Shown: piece after piece, positions 36,002 to 44,887 of the stretch
How positions within the stretch are numbered: position 1 is the first letter of the stretch
How the letters are laid out: the number at the start of each line of letters is the position of its first letter
Assembly (NCBI RefSeq): GCF_029360705.1
Contig: NZ_JARKMX010000008.1
Coordinates: forward strand, 62,001 to 126,000
Origin: Paraflavitalea pollutisoli
GTDB lineage: Bacteria > Bacteroidota > Bacteroidia > Chitinophagales > Chitinophagaceae
Direction: 5' to 3'
Length of the DNA stretch: 64,000 nt
Translations under genes and position numbers: made by a program
Notes under the pieces: generated by a model
Told to the model about the DNA's origin: nothing
Databases searched by the model: none
The model's input: only the letters and a program-made list of their open reading frames with translations

Positions 36002-36109
36002 ATGAAGAAGAACATTTTACACTTGGGTGAAACTACTAAAGTAGTATTGCTGGCCATTGGTTTCCTGGCGTTTATCATGGCGCTTTCTTACCTGTACTGG
36101 TACGCATAG
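36002..36109 (+). CDS. 35-residue single-helix membrane miniprotein
   Basis: MKKNILHLGETTKVVLLAIG then FLAFIMALSYLYWYA: a short polar N-terminus and one membrane helix with an aromatic C-terminus. It has its own promoter candidate upstream and a strong terminator downstream (36184-36215), so it is an independent unit. It shares size and layout, not clear sequence identity, with the 36-residue protein 300 bp upstream. Confidence 0.65.
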   Translation: MKKNILHLGETTKVVLLAIGFLAFIMALSYLYWYA

Positions 36110-36183
36110 TTTAGACCACTGCAAACCTGACCACAAGAAGCTTGCTGGCAACCTGCATTGCCGGCTATACACCTCTTTTTCTT

Positions 36184-36215
36184 TGCCCCGGGCTGGTCCC
36201 GGGGCATTTTGTTTT
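36184..36215 (+). terminator. Terminator of the second miniprotein gene
   Basis: TGCCCCGGG / CCCGGGGCA, 9 perfect pairs and a 5-nt loop, followed by TTTTGTTTT. Confidence 0.85.
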
Positions 36216-36334
36216 AGTCCCATCCCATGGCTGCTGGTGGTTTACTCCTGTCTGACTGGTATGCCGGTTCTAGGGGACTGCCATCCCTATTGTATAGAAC
36301 TCCTACACTACTCCCATACAACTGGTATCCCTAT

Positions 36335-36378
36335 ATACCAGTGTCATACCAGTCCCATACCAGTCTCCTACCAGTCCC
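36335..36378. repeat. 11-bp tandem repeat, four units (ATACCAGTCCC type)
   Basis: Units start at 36335, 36346, 36357 and 36368: ATACCAGTGTC, ATACCAGTCCC, ATACCAGTCTC, CTACCAGTCCC. The inverted form ACTGGTAT occurs just before, at 36321-36328, and can pair with the first unit (6-nt gap). Part of the 509-bp gap 36110-36618 before valS. Confidence 0.85.
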
Positions 36379-36403
36379 CTGTTATCAGGAAGGCAGTAGG
36401 GAC

Positions 36404-36425
36404 GGACCTGAAACCGACCTGAAAG
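36404..36425. repeat. 11-bp tandem repeat, two units (GGACCTGAAAC type)
   Basis: GGACCTGAAAC at 36404 and CGACCTGAAAG at 36415, the same 11-bp period as the arrays on either side but a different sequence. Confidence 0.6.
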
Positions 36426-36473
36426 CAAGTCGAATAGGACCTGCACAGGCTGGTTTTTCCGGATTTGGGAAGA

Positions 36474-36517
36474 CCCTAGCTCAACCGGAGCTAAACCCTA
36501 GCTAAGCCCTAGCTAAA
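36474..36517. repeat. 11-bp tandem repeat, four units (CCCTAGCTAAA type)
   Basis: Units at 36474, 36485, 36496 and 36507: CCCTAGCTCAA, CCGGAGCTAAA, CCCTAGCTAAG, CCCTAGCTAAA. About 70 bp upstream of the valS -7 box. Confidence 0.85.
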
Positions 36518-36586
36518 TCGAGGTTATTCCCAGAGTGGGACGATCAGTGTAGCTTTCATTTCTCCGGCCAACTCGCGCCTTTTTCG

Positions 36587-36594
36587 TACCTTTG
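36587..36594 (+). promoter_or_regulatory. -7 box of valS
   Basis: TACCTTTG, an exact TAnnTTTG, 24 bp before the chosen ATG. No clear -33 TTG. Confidence 0.45.
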
Positions 36595-36618
36595 CCGTCC
36601 TTTAAGATGATCATACAG

Positions 36619-39264
36619 ATGGAATTAAGCAAAAACTACACGCCCTCGGGAATCGAGGAAAAATGGTCCAGGATCTGGAAAGAAAAACGCTATTTCAATA
36701 GTCAGCCCGATGGCCGTCCGGCCTTCACGGTCGTGATACCTCCCCCCAACGTCACCGGCGTGTTGCACATGGGGCATACCTTGAATGAAACCGTGCAGGA
36801 TATCCTGGTGCGCAAAGCGCGCATGAGTGGCTTCAACGCCTGCTGGGTTCCCGGCAGCGACCACGCTTCTATTGCTACCGAAGCCAAAGTGGTGCAGATG
36901 CTCGAAAAAGAAAAGGGCATCAAGAAAAGCGACCTCACCCGCGAAAAATTCCTCGAGCATGCGTTCGAGTGGAAAGAGAAATATGGCAACATCATCTACC
37001 ACCAGATCGAAAAACTGGGCTGTAGCGTTGACTGGGACCGGGTATCCTTTACCATGGACCCCGACTACTACCGTGCGGTGATCAAGGTGTTTGTAGACCT
37101 ATACAATAAAAAGCTGATCTATCGCGGCGCGCGCATGATCAACTGGGATCCTGCAGCCAAAACCGCCCTCAGTGATGAAGAAGTGGAGTACAAGGAGCTG
37201 CAGGGTAAGCTGTACTATGTCGCTTATAAAGTTGTCGATGCAGTGGGTACGCCTACCAGCGACGAGCCCATCGTGATCGCCACGCAACGCCCCGAGACCA
37301 TCATGGGTGATACCGCGGTGTGTGTAAACCCTACCGATGAGCGCTATGCTCACCTGAAAGGGAAGAAAGTGATCGTGCCGCTCGTGAACCGTGCGGTACC
37401 CGTGATCTTCGACGAATACGTCGACAAAGAATTTGGTACCGGCGCACTGAAAGTAACGCCTGCCCACGATATCAATGATTATAACCTAGGTCTCAAACAC
37501 AACCTCGAGATCATCGACACGCTGACCGAAGACGGTAAGCTGAGCGAAGCCGCCCAGGTATGTGTAGGCATGGACCGCTTCGATGCACGTAAAGAGATTG
37601 TACGCTTATTGCAGGAAGCCGGTCTGTTGATCAAAGACCAGGAGTATACCACCCGCCTTGGTTTTTCCCAACGTACCAATGCAGTGGTAGAACCCCGTAT
37701 CTCTACCCAGTGGTTCGTGGCGATGCGCACCCTGGCCGATAAGGCCTTGCTGGCTGTGACCAGTGGCGAAGTACGGATACACCCCGGCGATAAATTCCTC
37801 GCGACTTATAAATACTGGCTGGAGAATGTAAAGGATTGGTGTATCAGCCGCCAGTTGTGGTGGGGTCAGCGTATCCCGGCTTTCTATGCACCCGACGGAA
37901 CACTTGTGGTAGCAGAGAACAAAGAAGCCGCGCTGGAAACCTTCCAACAACAAGGCGCCAACTGGACGGCCGACGAACTGACGCAGGATGACGACGTACT
38001 CGATACCTGGTTCTCGTCCTGGCTGTGGCCCATCGAAGTATTCAAAGGCATTACGCATCCCGGCAATCCCGATATCAATTACTACTACCCTACTTCGGTT
38101 CTGGTAACTGGTCAGGATATCATCTTCTTCTGGGTGGCACGTATGATCATGGCGGGCATGGAGTACATGGACGTGAAACCGTTCAGCGATGTTTACTTTA
38201 CCGGCATGGTGCGTGACAAGCAGGGGCGCAAGATGAGTAAGAGTCTTGGTAACTCTCCCGATCTCTTAAAGCTGATCGAGGCCACTGGTGCCGATGCTGT
38301 TCGTTTCGGAATCATGATCTCTTCACCTGCGGGCAACGACCTGTTGTTTGACGAGACATCGCCCGAGCAAGGCAGCCGTTTCAATAACAAGATGTGGAAT
38401 GCGCTGAAGCTGGTGAAGATGTGGGAGGCCCGCCAGGCTACTTCAGCAACCAGCGAACCGCTTCCCTTTGCCGTAAACTGGTTCCAGCAACGACTCAACG
38501 AAGCGAAAGCGGATATAGAAAAGGCTTATGGTGAGTTCAAACTCAGCGAAGCCCTGAAGATCTTATATTCTTTGATCTGGGATGATTTCTGTAGCTGGTA
38601 CCTGGAGTGGGTAAAGCCCGCACCGGAGCAGCCTATCTCGCAGGAAGTGTACAACAAAACCGTTGGCTTCTTCTCGGAACTGATGCAGTTGCTGCATCCT
38701 TTCATGCCGTTCGTAACAGAAGAGTTGTACCAACTACTCGCTGTTCGTGCCGAAGGCGATGTGCTTTGCATCAAGCAGCTGGCACCCGTACAAGCCGCTG
38801 ACAAGACCCTGTTACTGGAAGGTCAGTTACTGAAAGACGTGATCACCGGCCTGCGTGATACCCGTGCCAAAAACAATCTGAAACCCAAAGAAGCCATCAA
38901 GCTCTGTATCAATACCGGCGACAATACGCTGTACAAAGCCATCGAGCCCATCCTGCTCAAACAGGTGAACGCAGAGGCGGTAACTTTCGTACAGGAACCC
39001 GTGCCCAACAGCATCGCTTCCGTGATCGGTAAGGATAAATTCTATATCACTTCCGAGCAGGAGGTAGATACGACTCAACAAAAGGCTACCCTCGAAAAGG
39101 AACTGGAATACCTGAAAGGGTTCCTGCTTTCTGTAGAGAAAAAGCTGAGCAACGAACGTTTTGTACAGAATGCAAAACCGGAAGTGGTCGACAGTGAGCG
39201 GAAGAAGCAATCTGATGCAGCTGCCAAGATCGCGATCATTGAAGAAAGTCTATCTCACTTGTAA
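36619..39264 (+). CDS. valS: Valyl-tRNA synthetase
   Basis: 881 residues from MELSKNYTPSGIEEKW; ATG at 36607 is an alternative. It charges tRNA-Val. Class I signatures: PPPNVTGVLHMGHTL (HIGH box) and GRKMSKSLGN (KMSKS). The CP1 editing domain holds VIATQRPETIMGDTAVCVNP. A C-terminal coiled coil (about 815-881, EKELEYLKGFLLSVEKKLSNE) is the tRNA-binding arm of ValRS. Length is standard. The window also holds the tRNA-Val(TAC) pair, but 8 kb away. Upstream lies the repeat mosaic described separately. Confidence 0.97.
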   Translation: MELSKNYTPSGIEEKWSRIWKEKRYFNSQPDGRPAFTVVIPPPNVTGVLHMGHTLNETVQDILVRKARMSGFNACWVPGSDHASIATEAKVVQMLEKEKGIKKSDLTREKFLEHAFEWKEKYGNIIYHQIEKLGCSVDWDRVSFTMDPDYYRAVIKVFVDLYNKKLIYRGARMINWDPAAKTALSDEEVEYKELQGKLYYVAYKVVDAVGTPTSDEPIVIATQRPETIMGDTAVCVNPTDERYAHLKGKKVIVPLVNRAVPVIFDEYVDKEFGTGALKVTPAHDINDYNLGLKHNLEIIDTLTEDGKLSEAAQVCVGMDRFDARKEIVRLLQEAGLLIKDQEYTTRLGFSQRTNAVVEPRISTQWFVAMRTLADKALLAVTSGEVRIHPGDKFLATYKYWLENVKDWCISRQLWWGQRIPAFYAPDGTLVVAENKEAALETFQQQGANWTADELTQDDDVLDTWFSSWLWPIEVFKGITHPGNPDINYYYPTSVLVTGQDIIFFWVARMIMAGMEYMDVKPFSDVYFTGMVRDKQGRKMSKSLGNSPDLLKLIEATGADAVRFGIMISSPAGNDLLFDETSPEQGSRFNNKMWNALKLVKMWEARQATSATSEPLPFAVNWFQQRLNEAKADIEKAYGEFKLSEALKILYSLIWDDFCSWYLEWVKPAPEQPISQEVYNKTVGFFSELMQLLHPFMPFVTEELYQLLAVRAEGDVLCIKQLAPVQAADKTLLLEGQLLKDVITGLRDTRAKNNLKPKEAIKLCINTGDNTLYKAIEPILLKQVNAEAVTFVQEPVPNSIASVIGKDKFYITSEQEVDTTQQKATLEKELEYLKGFLLSVEKKLSNERFVQNAKPEVVDSERKKQSDAAAKIAIIEESLSHL

Positions 39265-39322
39265 GCGAGTGTTGCTGGTGGTTGGTAGGTCAACCATCCC
39301 ACAATAGCTCATAAATATTTCG

Positions 39323-39371
39323 GCCTTTAACGGCGGCTCTTTCGGGGCGCTGTTAAAGGCTGAACCTTTTT
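39323..39371 (+). terminator. Probable terminator of valS
   Basis: GCCTTTAACGGCG / CGCTGTTAAAGGC, 13 positions with one mismatch and a 12-nt loop; the T-run (CCTTTTT) is 6 bp further on, so efficiency is uncertain. Confidence 0.55.
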
Positions 39372-39457
39372 GATATACGTCGAATAGCTGGGGTCAACTG
39401 CCGCGGCATCATCATTAGATCGATAGATACCGCCCTGGCTACGGCGCCCATGCGCTC

Positions 39458-42310
39458 CTACCTTCCCAACAAGTTGATCGGTACGATAAACTCCCACTTG
39501 TTGACCGGTGGTGGCACCCTGAACTGGTCGGCATCCTGCAGCCGGCTGTAACGGAAGCCGAAGGTTACATTGTGTTGGTTCCACCACTTCGTATCGAAAT
39601 ACATCTCTGCGCCATACGATCGCAGGTCGACGGAAAACTTCGCGCGGCCGCCGGTATTGGTCGGTGAGTAATCCGATATGCGCGTGATATCATAAAACAG
39701 GTTGGTACGTACCCGGGTAAAATAGATGATATTGGCCATGCCCCAGTCTGGATACAACAACGCGAAATGATAGTTGAACCCGATCTTACTCATGCGGTGC
39801 GCATTCTGGGCGGGATACCCCCGTGAGAAGGGAAAGCTGGTACCGAAAATGCTGCCGGCATACATCGTATCCCGGCCATGAAAGGCGGTATTGACAATGA
39901 TGCTGTGGTCGGGCAGGATGCCGGGGAAATACCAATTGGCATTCGCTTCAAACTGCTGGGCGTCGAGCTTGGTCACGGCATACTTGTATTGCAGGGTCAC
40001 CGATTGGGCAAAATGCGGGAAGATATGCCGGCGTGCCGTGAGCAATTGGTTCGAGAAGGTGATATAGGGACGTACATACGCCACCGCCGGATTGTAGATC
40101 GAGTCTTTCAGCTGTTGCGGATAGATCCGCGCTGAGTGGATCAGGTCAGTACCAATCGTCAGTGACCGGTTGTAGCGGCCGCTGGTAAACTGCCAGGGAA
40201 TCAGCACGCCCAGGGCATTTTCCCAGGTATTGTACTGGAACTGTTGGTTCTTGTAAGCACCCAGCCGGTCGAAGGTGTACGTGCTCGACAAGCGCAACCA
40301 GGGATAAAGCCCCGAGTAAGTGAATGAAGCACCTAGTTGCTTGTGTTTATAGTTGCGGTTGTAATTAAAGAATACTTCCGACTGCAGGGTATTCAGCACA
40401 TTCTCGCCAATGACGGAAAGCGTATAGTCGGGGTCTTCAACAATAGGCCGCCAGCTATGGAAATTGAACAACCGAAATCCCTTCGGGTATTTGGTCGCCG
40501 CATACAGGCTGTCTGCAGGCAAGGCATCTTCGCCATGCTGCGGTGTACCACCTATCTCTTTGATACCGTACACGGGCAGTGCCTGGGCAAATGACTCGGC
40601 GGGCACCGTCGTCAGTTGTGCTGGTGTGAATGCTCCCTGCTCGAGTTTATCGCCTACCGCTGTAAAAGCCGACCAGGCAAACCGGCCATGCGCCACCTGC
40701 AGTTGATAATGGCCCGTTGCCGCGGTGGCTACGGGTGGTGTAAACAACTGGATCTGTTTGTTGGCAATAATAAACAACCGGTCCTGCCCATTCAGTGACG
40801 CTGAGAAGCTGATGGTGTCTTTATGCACCGTGGGGAAGCCAATTACGTTCATCGAAAAGGGTAGTAAATAATCGGTGCGGCCATCGGCCGTATTGACGAG
40901 GCAAAGAGACATGGCCCCTTCCTGGTTGCGGACAGCCGCCACGACCTGGTTGCTGCCATAGAACTTGGGATAGGTATACAGCAAGCCTTCCGGATTTGGC
41001 AACTTCTTCATAACGGCACCATCGATCGCATTCAGCAGTTGCAGCGAAGAGGGCTGACCAGGTATCACTTCCACCGCAACGATCCTGTTGCCATCTTCCG
41101 AAATGTCGGGCGAAAAATAATGTGTTTTGTGGGTCAGTGTACGGTGTTTGCGTGCCTGAACATCGTACCATTTGATCACACTGTAATCGTACCAGCGCCA
41201 GCGGTTGTCGACCTCGTAACCGGCATACACGATCTTACCATTGCGGTACGAAAAGTAATTGTCGAGGGAGATGTCTTTGAGGCGGAGTTTGTCTTCCTGT
41301 CCGCCGATCACATTCCGTTGGTAAAAGGCAGGTACCCGCTGATAGCTGCTGCGTACGTAGATGAGGGTTTGGTCATCTACCCACTGTGGATATTCTTCGT
41401 TGGCCACGAAATGGCGGCGTTGCTGCGCCCAGCCATCGACCGTCGAATCATTTTTGCCGTCGGCGGCCAGCGCTGTTTCCCAGTATTGCAGGGCCTCGCG
41501 GCGGAAGCTTTTGTAGTCTTTGCCCGTGTATTTTTTGATGGCATGCTGCCAGGGGTAAAACAACCCTTTGTAACGAACGGCATCGTCGGTGATCTTGCCC
41601 CATACATCGGCGCCGTATTGCTGGCGGCCATACGCCACAAACATATACCCCAGCTTATAGTGATCGGGTACGAAGTCGCGCAGCGAACCATTGCGCAGTT
41701 TCATCCAGGAGTATCCTTTATGGGCGCTCCACAATGAGCGGTAGCCGTTGTAGAAGGCGGGCAGGCGGCCACGTCCCTGATCGCTGAGGGAGGTTTCCTG
41801 GAATACGGCATCACCTTCCCAGAAATAATTGGGTACGGCGGCACTGTTCACCAGTTCCAGTCCCTGCTCACCAAAGAGGTAGTAGAAGGCTTTGGATACG
41901 CCCTTACGGAAATTGTTGTATTGCTGGATATGGCGATACTCGTGCAGTGCCAGTGTGCGGTGCCAGGTAAGGCTACCCAGGTCGAAACTATTTTGTGGTG
42001 GTGTAAGGTAGAATTCACTGCGCCAGGGGCCCAATCCTACATAACCGTTCGAAATGGTGGTATGTGGTTGCAGTACGATGGATATTTTACGGTAGTCCTG
42101 GCCAAGCGTTTTGGTGGTTTCCAAACCTATCCGATGCGCCATGCCGGCTATGACGGCTGCCTGCTCCCGATAGCCTTGTGGGAAAACGACGCGTATCGTA
42201 TCCGTATTGATCTGGCTCCACCGAGTGCGGGTGGGATGTCCGCCAAATTGCTGAGCCGGCAACCAGCCGGCCAGGAGAAGACCTACGCCCAGTAAAAAAC
42301 TTCTACGCAT
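39458..42310 (-). CDS. Secreted gluzincin-like metalloprotease with propeller and barrel-like C-terminus
   Basis: 950 residues with a signal peptide (about 1-20, LLLAGWLPAQ). The N-terminal domain carries HEYRH at 123-127 within TLALHEYRHIQQYNN and a downstream WEGDA (E165), the HExxH...E layout of gluzincins. The middle (about 300-600) looks like a TolB/WD40-type propeller, with strands such as DISEDGNRIVAVEVIPG and YSFRNGKIVYAGYE-like repeats. The last ~300 residues alternate aromatic strands (NVTFGFRYSRL, WKWGMANIIYFTRVRTNLFYD-type) like an outer-membrane barrel. I do not know a characterised member. Probably outer-membrane bound. Monocistronic, divergent from PrsW. Confidence 0.75.
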   Translation of the reverse strand: MRRSFLLGVGLLLAGWLPAQQFGGHPTRTRWSQINTDTIRVVFPQGYREQAAVIAGMAHRIGLETTKTLGQDYRKISIVLQPHTTISNGYVGLGPWRSEFYLTPPQNSFDLGSLTWHRTLALHEYRHIQQYNNFRKGVSKAFYYLFGEQGLELVNSAAVPNYFWEGDAVFQETSLSDQGRGRLPAFYNGYRSLWSAHKGYSWMKLRNGSLRDFVPDHYKLGYMFVAYGRQQYGADVWGKITDDAVRYKGLFYPWQHAIKKYTGKDYKSFRREALQYWETALAADGKNDSTVDGWAQQRRHFVANEEYPQWVDDQTLIYVRSSYQRVPAFYQRNVIGGQEDKLRLKDISLDNYFSYRNGKIVYAGYEVDNRWRWYDYSVIKWYDVQARKHRTLTHKTHYFSPDISEDGNRIVAVEVIPGQPSSLQLLNAIDGAVMKKLPNPEGLLYTYPKFYGSNQVVAAVRNQEGAMSLCLVNTADGRTDYLLPFSMNVIGFPTVHKDTISFSASLNGQDRLFIIANKQIQLFTPPVATAATGHYQLQVAHGRFAWSAFTAVGDKLEQGAFTPAQLTTVPAESFAQALPVYGIKEIGGTPQHGEDALPADSLYAATKYPKGFRLFNFHSWRPIVEDPDYTLSVIGENVLNTLQSEVFFNYNRNYKHKQLGASFTYSGLYPWLRLSSTYTFDRLGAYKNQQFQYNTWENALGVLIPWQFTSGRYNRSLTIGTDLIHSARIYPQQLKDSIYNPAVAYVRPYITFSNQLLTARRHIFPHFAQSVTLQYKYAVTKLDAQQFEANANWYFPGILPDHSIIVNTAFHGRDTMYAGSIFGTSFPFSRGYPAQNAHRMSKIGFNYHFALLYPDWGMANIIYFTRVRTNLFYDITRISDYSPTNTGGRAKFSVDLRSYGAEMYFDTKWWNQHNVTFGFRYSRLQDADQFRVPPPVNKWEFIVPINLLGR

Positions 42311-42407
42311 GTGCAGGGGATTAGCAGTATTGGTTATAAGAAGGGAAATTAAGCCTTTTTTTGTTGAAAGAATACATACAAAAAATGATACGTAGGCTGT
42401 GGTTCCG

Positions 42408-42415
42408 TATTTTTG
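42408..42415 (+). promoter_or_regulatory. -7 box abutting the prsW start
   Basis: TATTTTTG, an exact TAnnTTTG, ends 3 bp before the ATG at 42419. Transcription would begin at or inside the start codon unless translation starts further downstream. No -33 TTG at the usual distance, so it may be chance. Confidence 0.3.
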
Positions 42416-42418
42416 GGT

Positions 42419-43147
42419 ATGCTGTCTTTGTTAGCCTTAGCACTTGCTCCAGGCATAGCCATCGCCTTCTATATTTATTACCGCGATAAATATGATCGTG
42501 AACCGTTTGAGAACCTCTTTATCTCCTTCTTGTTGGGTGTGATCAGCACGGCACCTGCATTGATCATTCAAAACAACCTGCTTCCCTTGCTGGAAGGATG
42601 GATTCCCCGTTTTTCAATCACCTACTATGTAGTTTGGGCATTTGTGCTGGTAGGCATCAGTGAAGAGGGCAGCAAGTTCATGATACTGCGTCTCTACTCC
42701 TATCGCCGCCGCGCTTTCAATGAACCTTTTGATGGTATTGTGTACTCCGTGATGGTGTCGATGGGGTTTGCTACGCTGGAAAACGTACTGTATGTAACCC
42801 AGCATGGCGTGGCCACGGGCATATTACGCATGTTCCTGTCCGTACCGGCCCATGCCTGCTTCGGCGTATTGATGGGGTATCATGCCGGACTGGCCAAGTT
42901 TGACCAGGCACGCGCGCCCCTGCATTTTCTCAAAGGCCTGTTCCTGGCCGTTTTCTTTCACGGCGCGTTCGACTTTTTCCTGTTCCTGCAAGACAATCCC
43001 AATGTGACCCAATATGTGCCGCAATTATTGTTGATCAGTGGTTCGCTGGTCTCGTACTGGATTGCCATCCGGTTATCGCTCCGCTCCATCCGGCAGCATG
43101 AGGCGCTTTCGAAACAGGTTTTTGATAACCCGCGGGATATACTTTAG
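42419..43147 (+). CDS. PrsW family intramembrane metalloprotease
   Basis: 242 residues from MLSLLALALAPG; a TTG two codons upstream is an alternative. About seven membrane helices. The catalytic signatures of the family are all present: EExxK in GISEEGSKF, FxxxE in GFATLENVLY, and two His motifs, HACFG and HGAFD. In Bacillus PrsW cleaves the anti-sigma factor RsiW; here the substrate is unknown and no anti-sigma gene is nearby. Followed after 9 bp by the GNAT gene on the same strand, so probably co-transcribed. Confidence 0.9.
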   Translation: MLSLLALALAPGIAIAFYIYYRDKYDREPFENLFISFLLGVISTAPALIIQNNLLPLLEGWIPRFSITYYVVWAFVLVGISEEGSKFMILRLYSYRRRAFNEPFDGIVYSVMVSMGFATLENVLYVTQHGVATGILRMFLSVPAHACFGVLMGYHAGLAKFDQARAPLHFLKGLFLAVFFHGAFDFFLFLQDNPNVTQYVPQLLLISGSLVSYWIAIRLSLRSIRQHEALSKQVFDNPRDIL

Positions 43148-43156
43148 TTTTGGCAT

Positions 43157-43657
43157 ATGAATGATGAATTGATCATCCGCACGGCGGATATTGATGATAT
43201 AGCCACGATCGGATTTCTTGCTCAACAAATATGGCCTGGCACTTACCAGGAGATCCTTACACCGGCCCAGCTGGAATACATGATGGACCTGATCTACAGC
43301 CCGGATTCCCTGCAACAGCAAATGCGCAATAAACACCAGTTCCTGATCGCAGAACTGGATGAAGAACCCATCGGTTTTGCCTCCTATTCCGAGCTGGAGG
43401 AGCCAGGTATTTACAAACTGCAAAAGTTGTATGTACATCCTAAAACACAGGGTAAGGGCATCGGTAAAGCCCTCGTCGATTTCATCATCGAGCAGTTGCC
43501 CCGGCCAGATGCCAGCATCCTGCGGTTAAACGTGAACCGATACAACAAAGCCCGCCAGTTTTACGAAAAGATGGGATTTGTGGTGACGAAAGAAGAGGAT
43601 ATCGACATCGGCAATCAATACTACATGAACGATTACGTCATGGAAAAAGCTATATAA
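43157..43657 (+). CDS. GNAT family N-acetyltransferase
   Basis: 166 residues. The acetyl-CoA loop is KLYVHPKTQGKGIGKALVDF (V-x-P-x-x-Q-G-K-G-I-G), followed by the beta-bulge and NKARQFYEKMGFVV. Acceptor unknown (protein, amine or small molecule). It ends in a strong terminator 18 bp on and shares a transcript with the PrsW gene. Confidence 0.93.
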   Translation: MNDELIIRTADIDDIATIGFLAQQIWPGTYQEILTPAQLEYMMDLIYSPDSLQQQMRNKHQFLIAELDEEPIGFASYSELEEPGIYKLQKLYVHPKTQGKGIGKALVDFIIEQLPRPDASILRLNVNRYNKARQFYEKMGFVVTKEEDIDIGNQYYMNDYVMEKAI

Positions 43658-43675
43658 TTAACCCTTTAGTGGTGC

Positions 43676-43704
43676 AGCCCCCGGATAACCCGAGGGCTTT
43701 TTTT
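43676..43704 (+). terminator. Terminator of the prsW-GNAT unit
   Basis: AGCCCCCGG / CCGAGGGCT (one mismatch) with a 5-nt loop and seven T. Confidence 0.88.
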
Positions 43705-43776
43705 ATGGATAGCCTGCCGGCCGATTTGGTGTGCATGGGTATTGCTGAGGCAGAGCTGCCCTCAAGGCAGTGAGGC

Positions 43777-44553
43777 CTACTTGTCCCGCATGGCCGCTTC
43801 CTTCATATTGGCGGCCAGTTCATGCCCCAGGTACCGTTCTATGATACCATGTACCCCGTAAATGACGGGCGTCATCAGTACAGCCACAATGAATTTGTAC
43901 ATGTAGGCTGTCAGCGCCCAGGCAGTTACCGTGGCCAGGCTAAAATCCTTGAACAGGTAGAAGGCGACAAAGGTGACCACGATGCTGTCGATGAATTGGG
44001 AGGCCAGGGTACTGATGGTGGCCCGCATCCAGATGGCTTTTTCGCCGGTTACCCGTTTGATGCCCCGGAAGATGAACGCATCGAGTAATTGGCCCAGCAG
44101 GAAGGCGGCAATAGAGCCGATGATGATGTTCATACCTTGTCCCAGTACCTGCACATAGGCGCCCTGCTGATCGGTGACCCCGGGTTCCAGCCCGCGGTAA
44201 CGCCAACCTCCATCCGGTACGGTATGGATGCCCAGGTAAAAGACCAGAAAAGCAAAGGCGATGAGTACGACGGTCAGTAACGAGAGAAAGCGCACCCCCC
44301 GTACGCCATAATACTCATTGATGATATCGGTCATCACGAAGATCACCGGCCAGGGAATGACGCCTACGGTAAGACTGAACGACAAGCCCTTCTGCCCCAG
44401 CAGGTCGATACTGGCCTTGGGTAATCCCAGTGTGTCTTCGAGCGAGAATACTTTTACACCCGTCACTTCGGCGATGATGGCATTGGCGATAAAAAAGCCG
44501 CCCAGGATAATGAACAGGCGGGTACCCTTGTCTTTTATGATGTTGTGGATCAT
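43777..44553 (-). CDS. yhhQ: Queuosine precursor transporter (YhhQ/QueT family)
   Basis: 258 residues with about six membrane helices. Family hallmarks: VIPWPVIFVMTDIINEYYG, a conserved acidic segment after the second helix, MNIIIGSIAAFLLGQLLDAFIFRGIKRVTG, and ATISTLASQFIDSIVVTFVAFY. It imports preQ0 or preQ1 for the queuosine tRNA modification. No queuosine biosynthesis gene is in the window. Its start overlaps the stop of the upstream small membrane protein by 4 bp. Confidence 0.9.
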   Translation of the reverse strand: MIHNIIKDKGTRLFIILGGFFIANAIIAEVTGVKVFSLEDTLGLPKASIDLLGQKGLSFSLTVGVIPWPVIFVMTDIINEYYGVRGVRFLSLLTVVLIAFAFLVFYLGIHTVPDGGWRYRGLEPGVTDQQGAYVQVLGQGMNIIIGSIAAFLLGQLLDAFIFRGIKRVTGEKAIWMRATISTLASQFIDSIVVTFVAFYLFKDFSLATVTAWALTAYMYKFIVAVLMTPVIYGVHGIIERYLGHELAANMKEAAMRDK

Positions 44554-44831
44554 TTAACCAGCAGAATTAATTGAGCGATCAGGAATAGCGCATTGGCAAT
44601 AGCGAGCCACTGTGGATTATGTTCCTTTTGCAGCTTGCGTTGCACCAGCAATACAATAATAAATAAATTAATGATCACATTTAAGAATACCGACAGGCCT
44701 ATACCCAGGATCAGCACGGTAGTGGCTACATGTCCCTGTGGTATTGGGGGGCCGTACCGCATTACCCAGGTGAGGAGGAAACAGATATTGCAGATAAAAG
44801 CAACGCGGGAGAAAAATAATAATTTAGGCAT
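44550..44831 (-). CDS. Small membrane protein of unknown function
   Basis: 93 residues with three hydrophobic segments (about 5-24, 36-62 and 76-92). Its stop overlaps the YhhQ start by 4 bp (ATGA), indicating translational coupling, so it may be a helper of the transporter or only a passenger. No family recognised. Confidence 0.7.
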   Translation of the reverse strand: MPKLLFFSRVAFICNICFLLTWVMRYGPPIPQGHVATTVLILGIGLSVFLNVIINLFIIVLLVQRKLQKEHNPQWLAIANALFLIAQLILLVK

Positions 44832-44887
44832 ATCAAGTTGGCGTAAAATTGCATTATTTTGGTCATCTTTTAAAATGAGCCGCTTTG

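Noticed and set aside
36057-36422. 121-codon frame over the miniprotein end and repeat mosaic
   Set aside because: It crosses a strong terminator and 11-bp tandem repeats, and its start lies inside the 35-residue gene.
36335-36517. CRISPR array
   Set aside because: Units are 11 bp with no spacers between them, and no cas genes are present.
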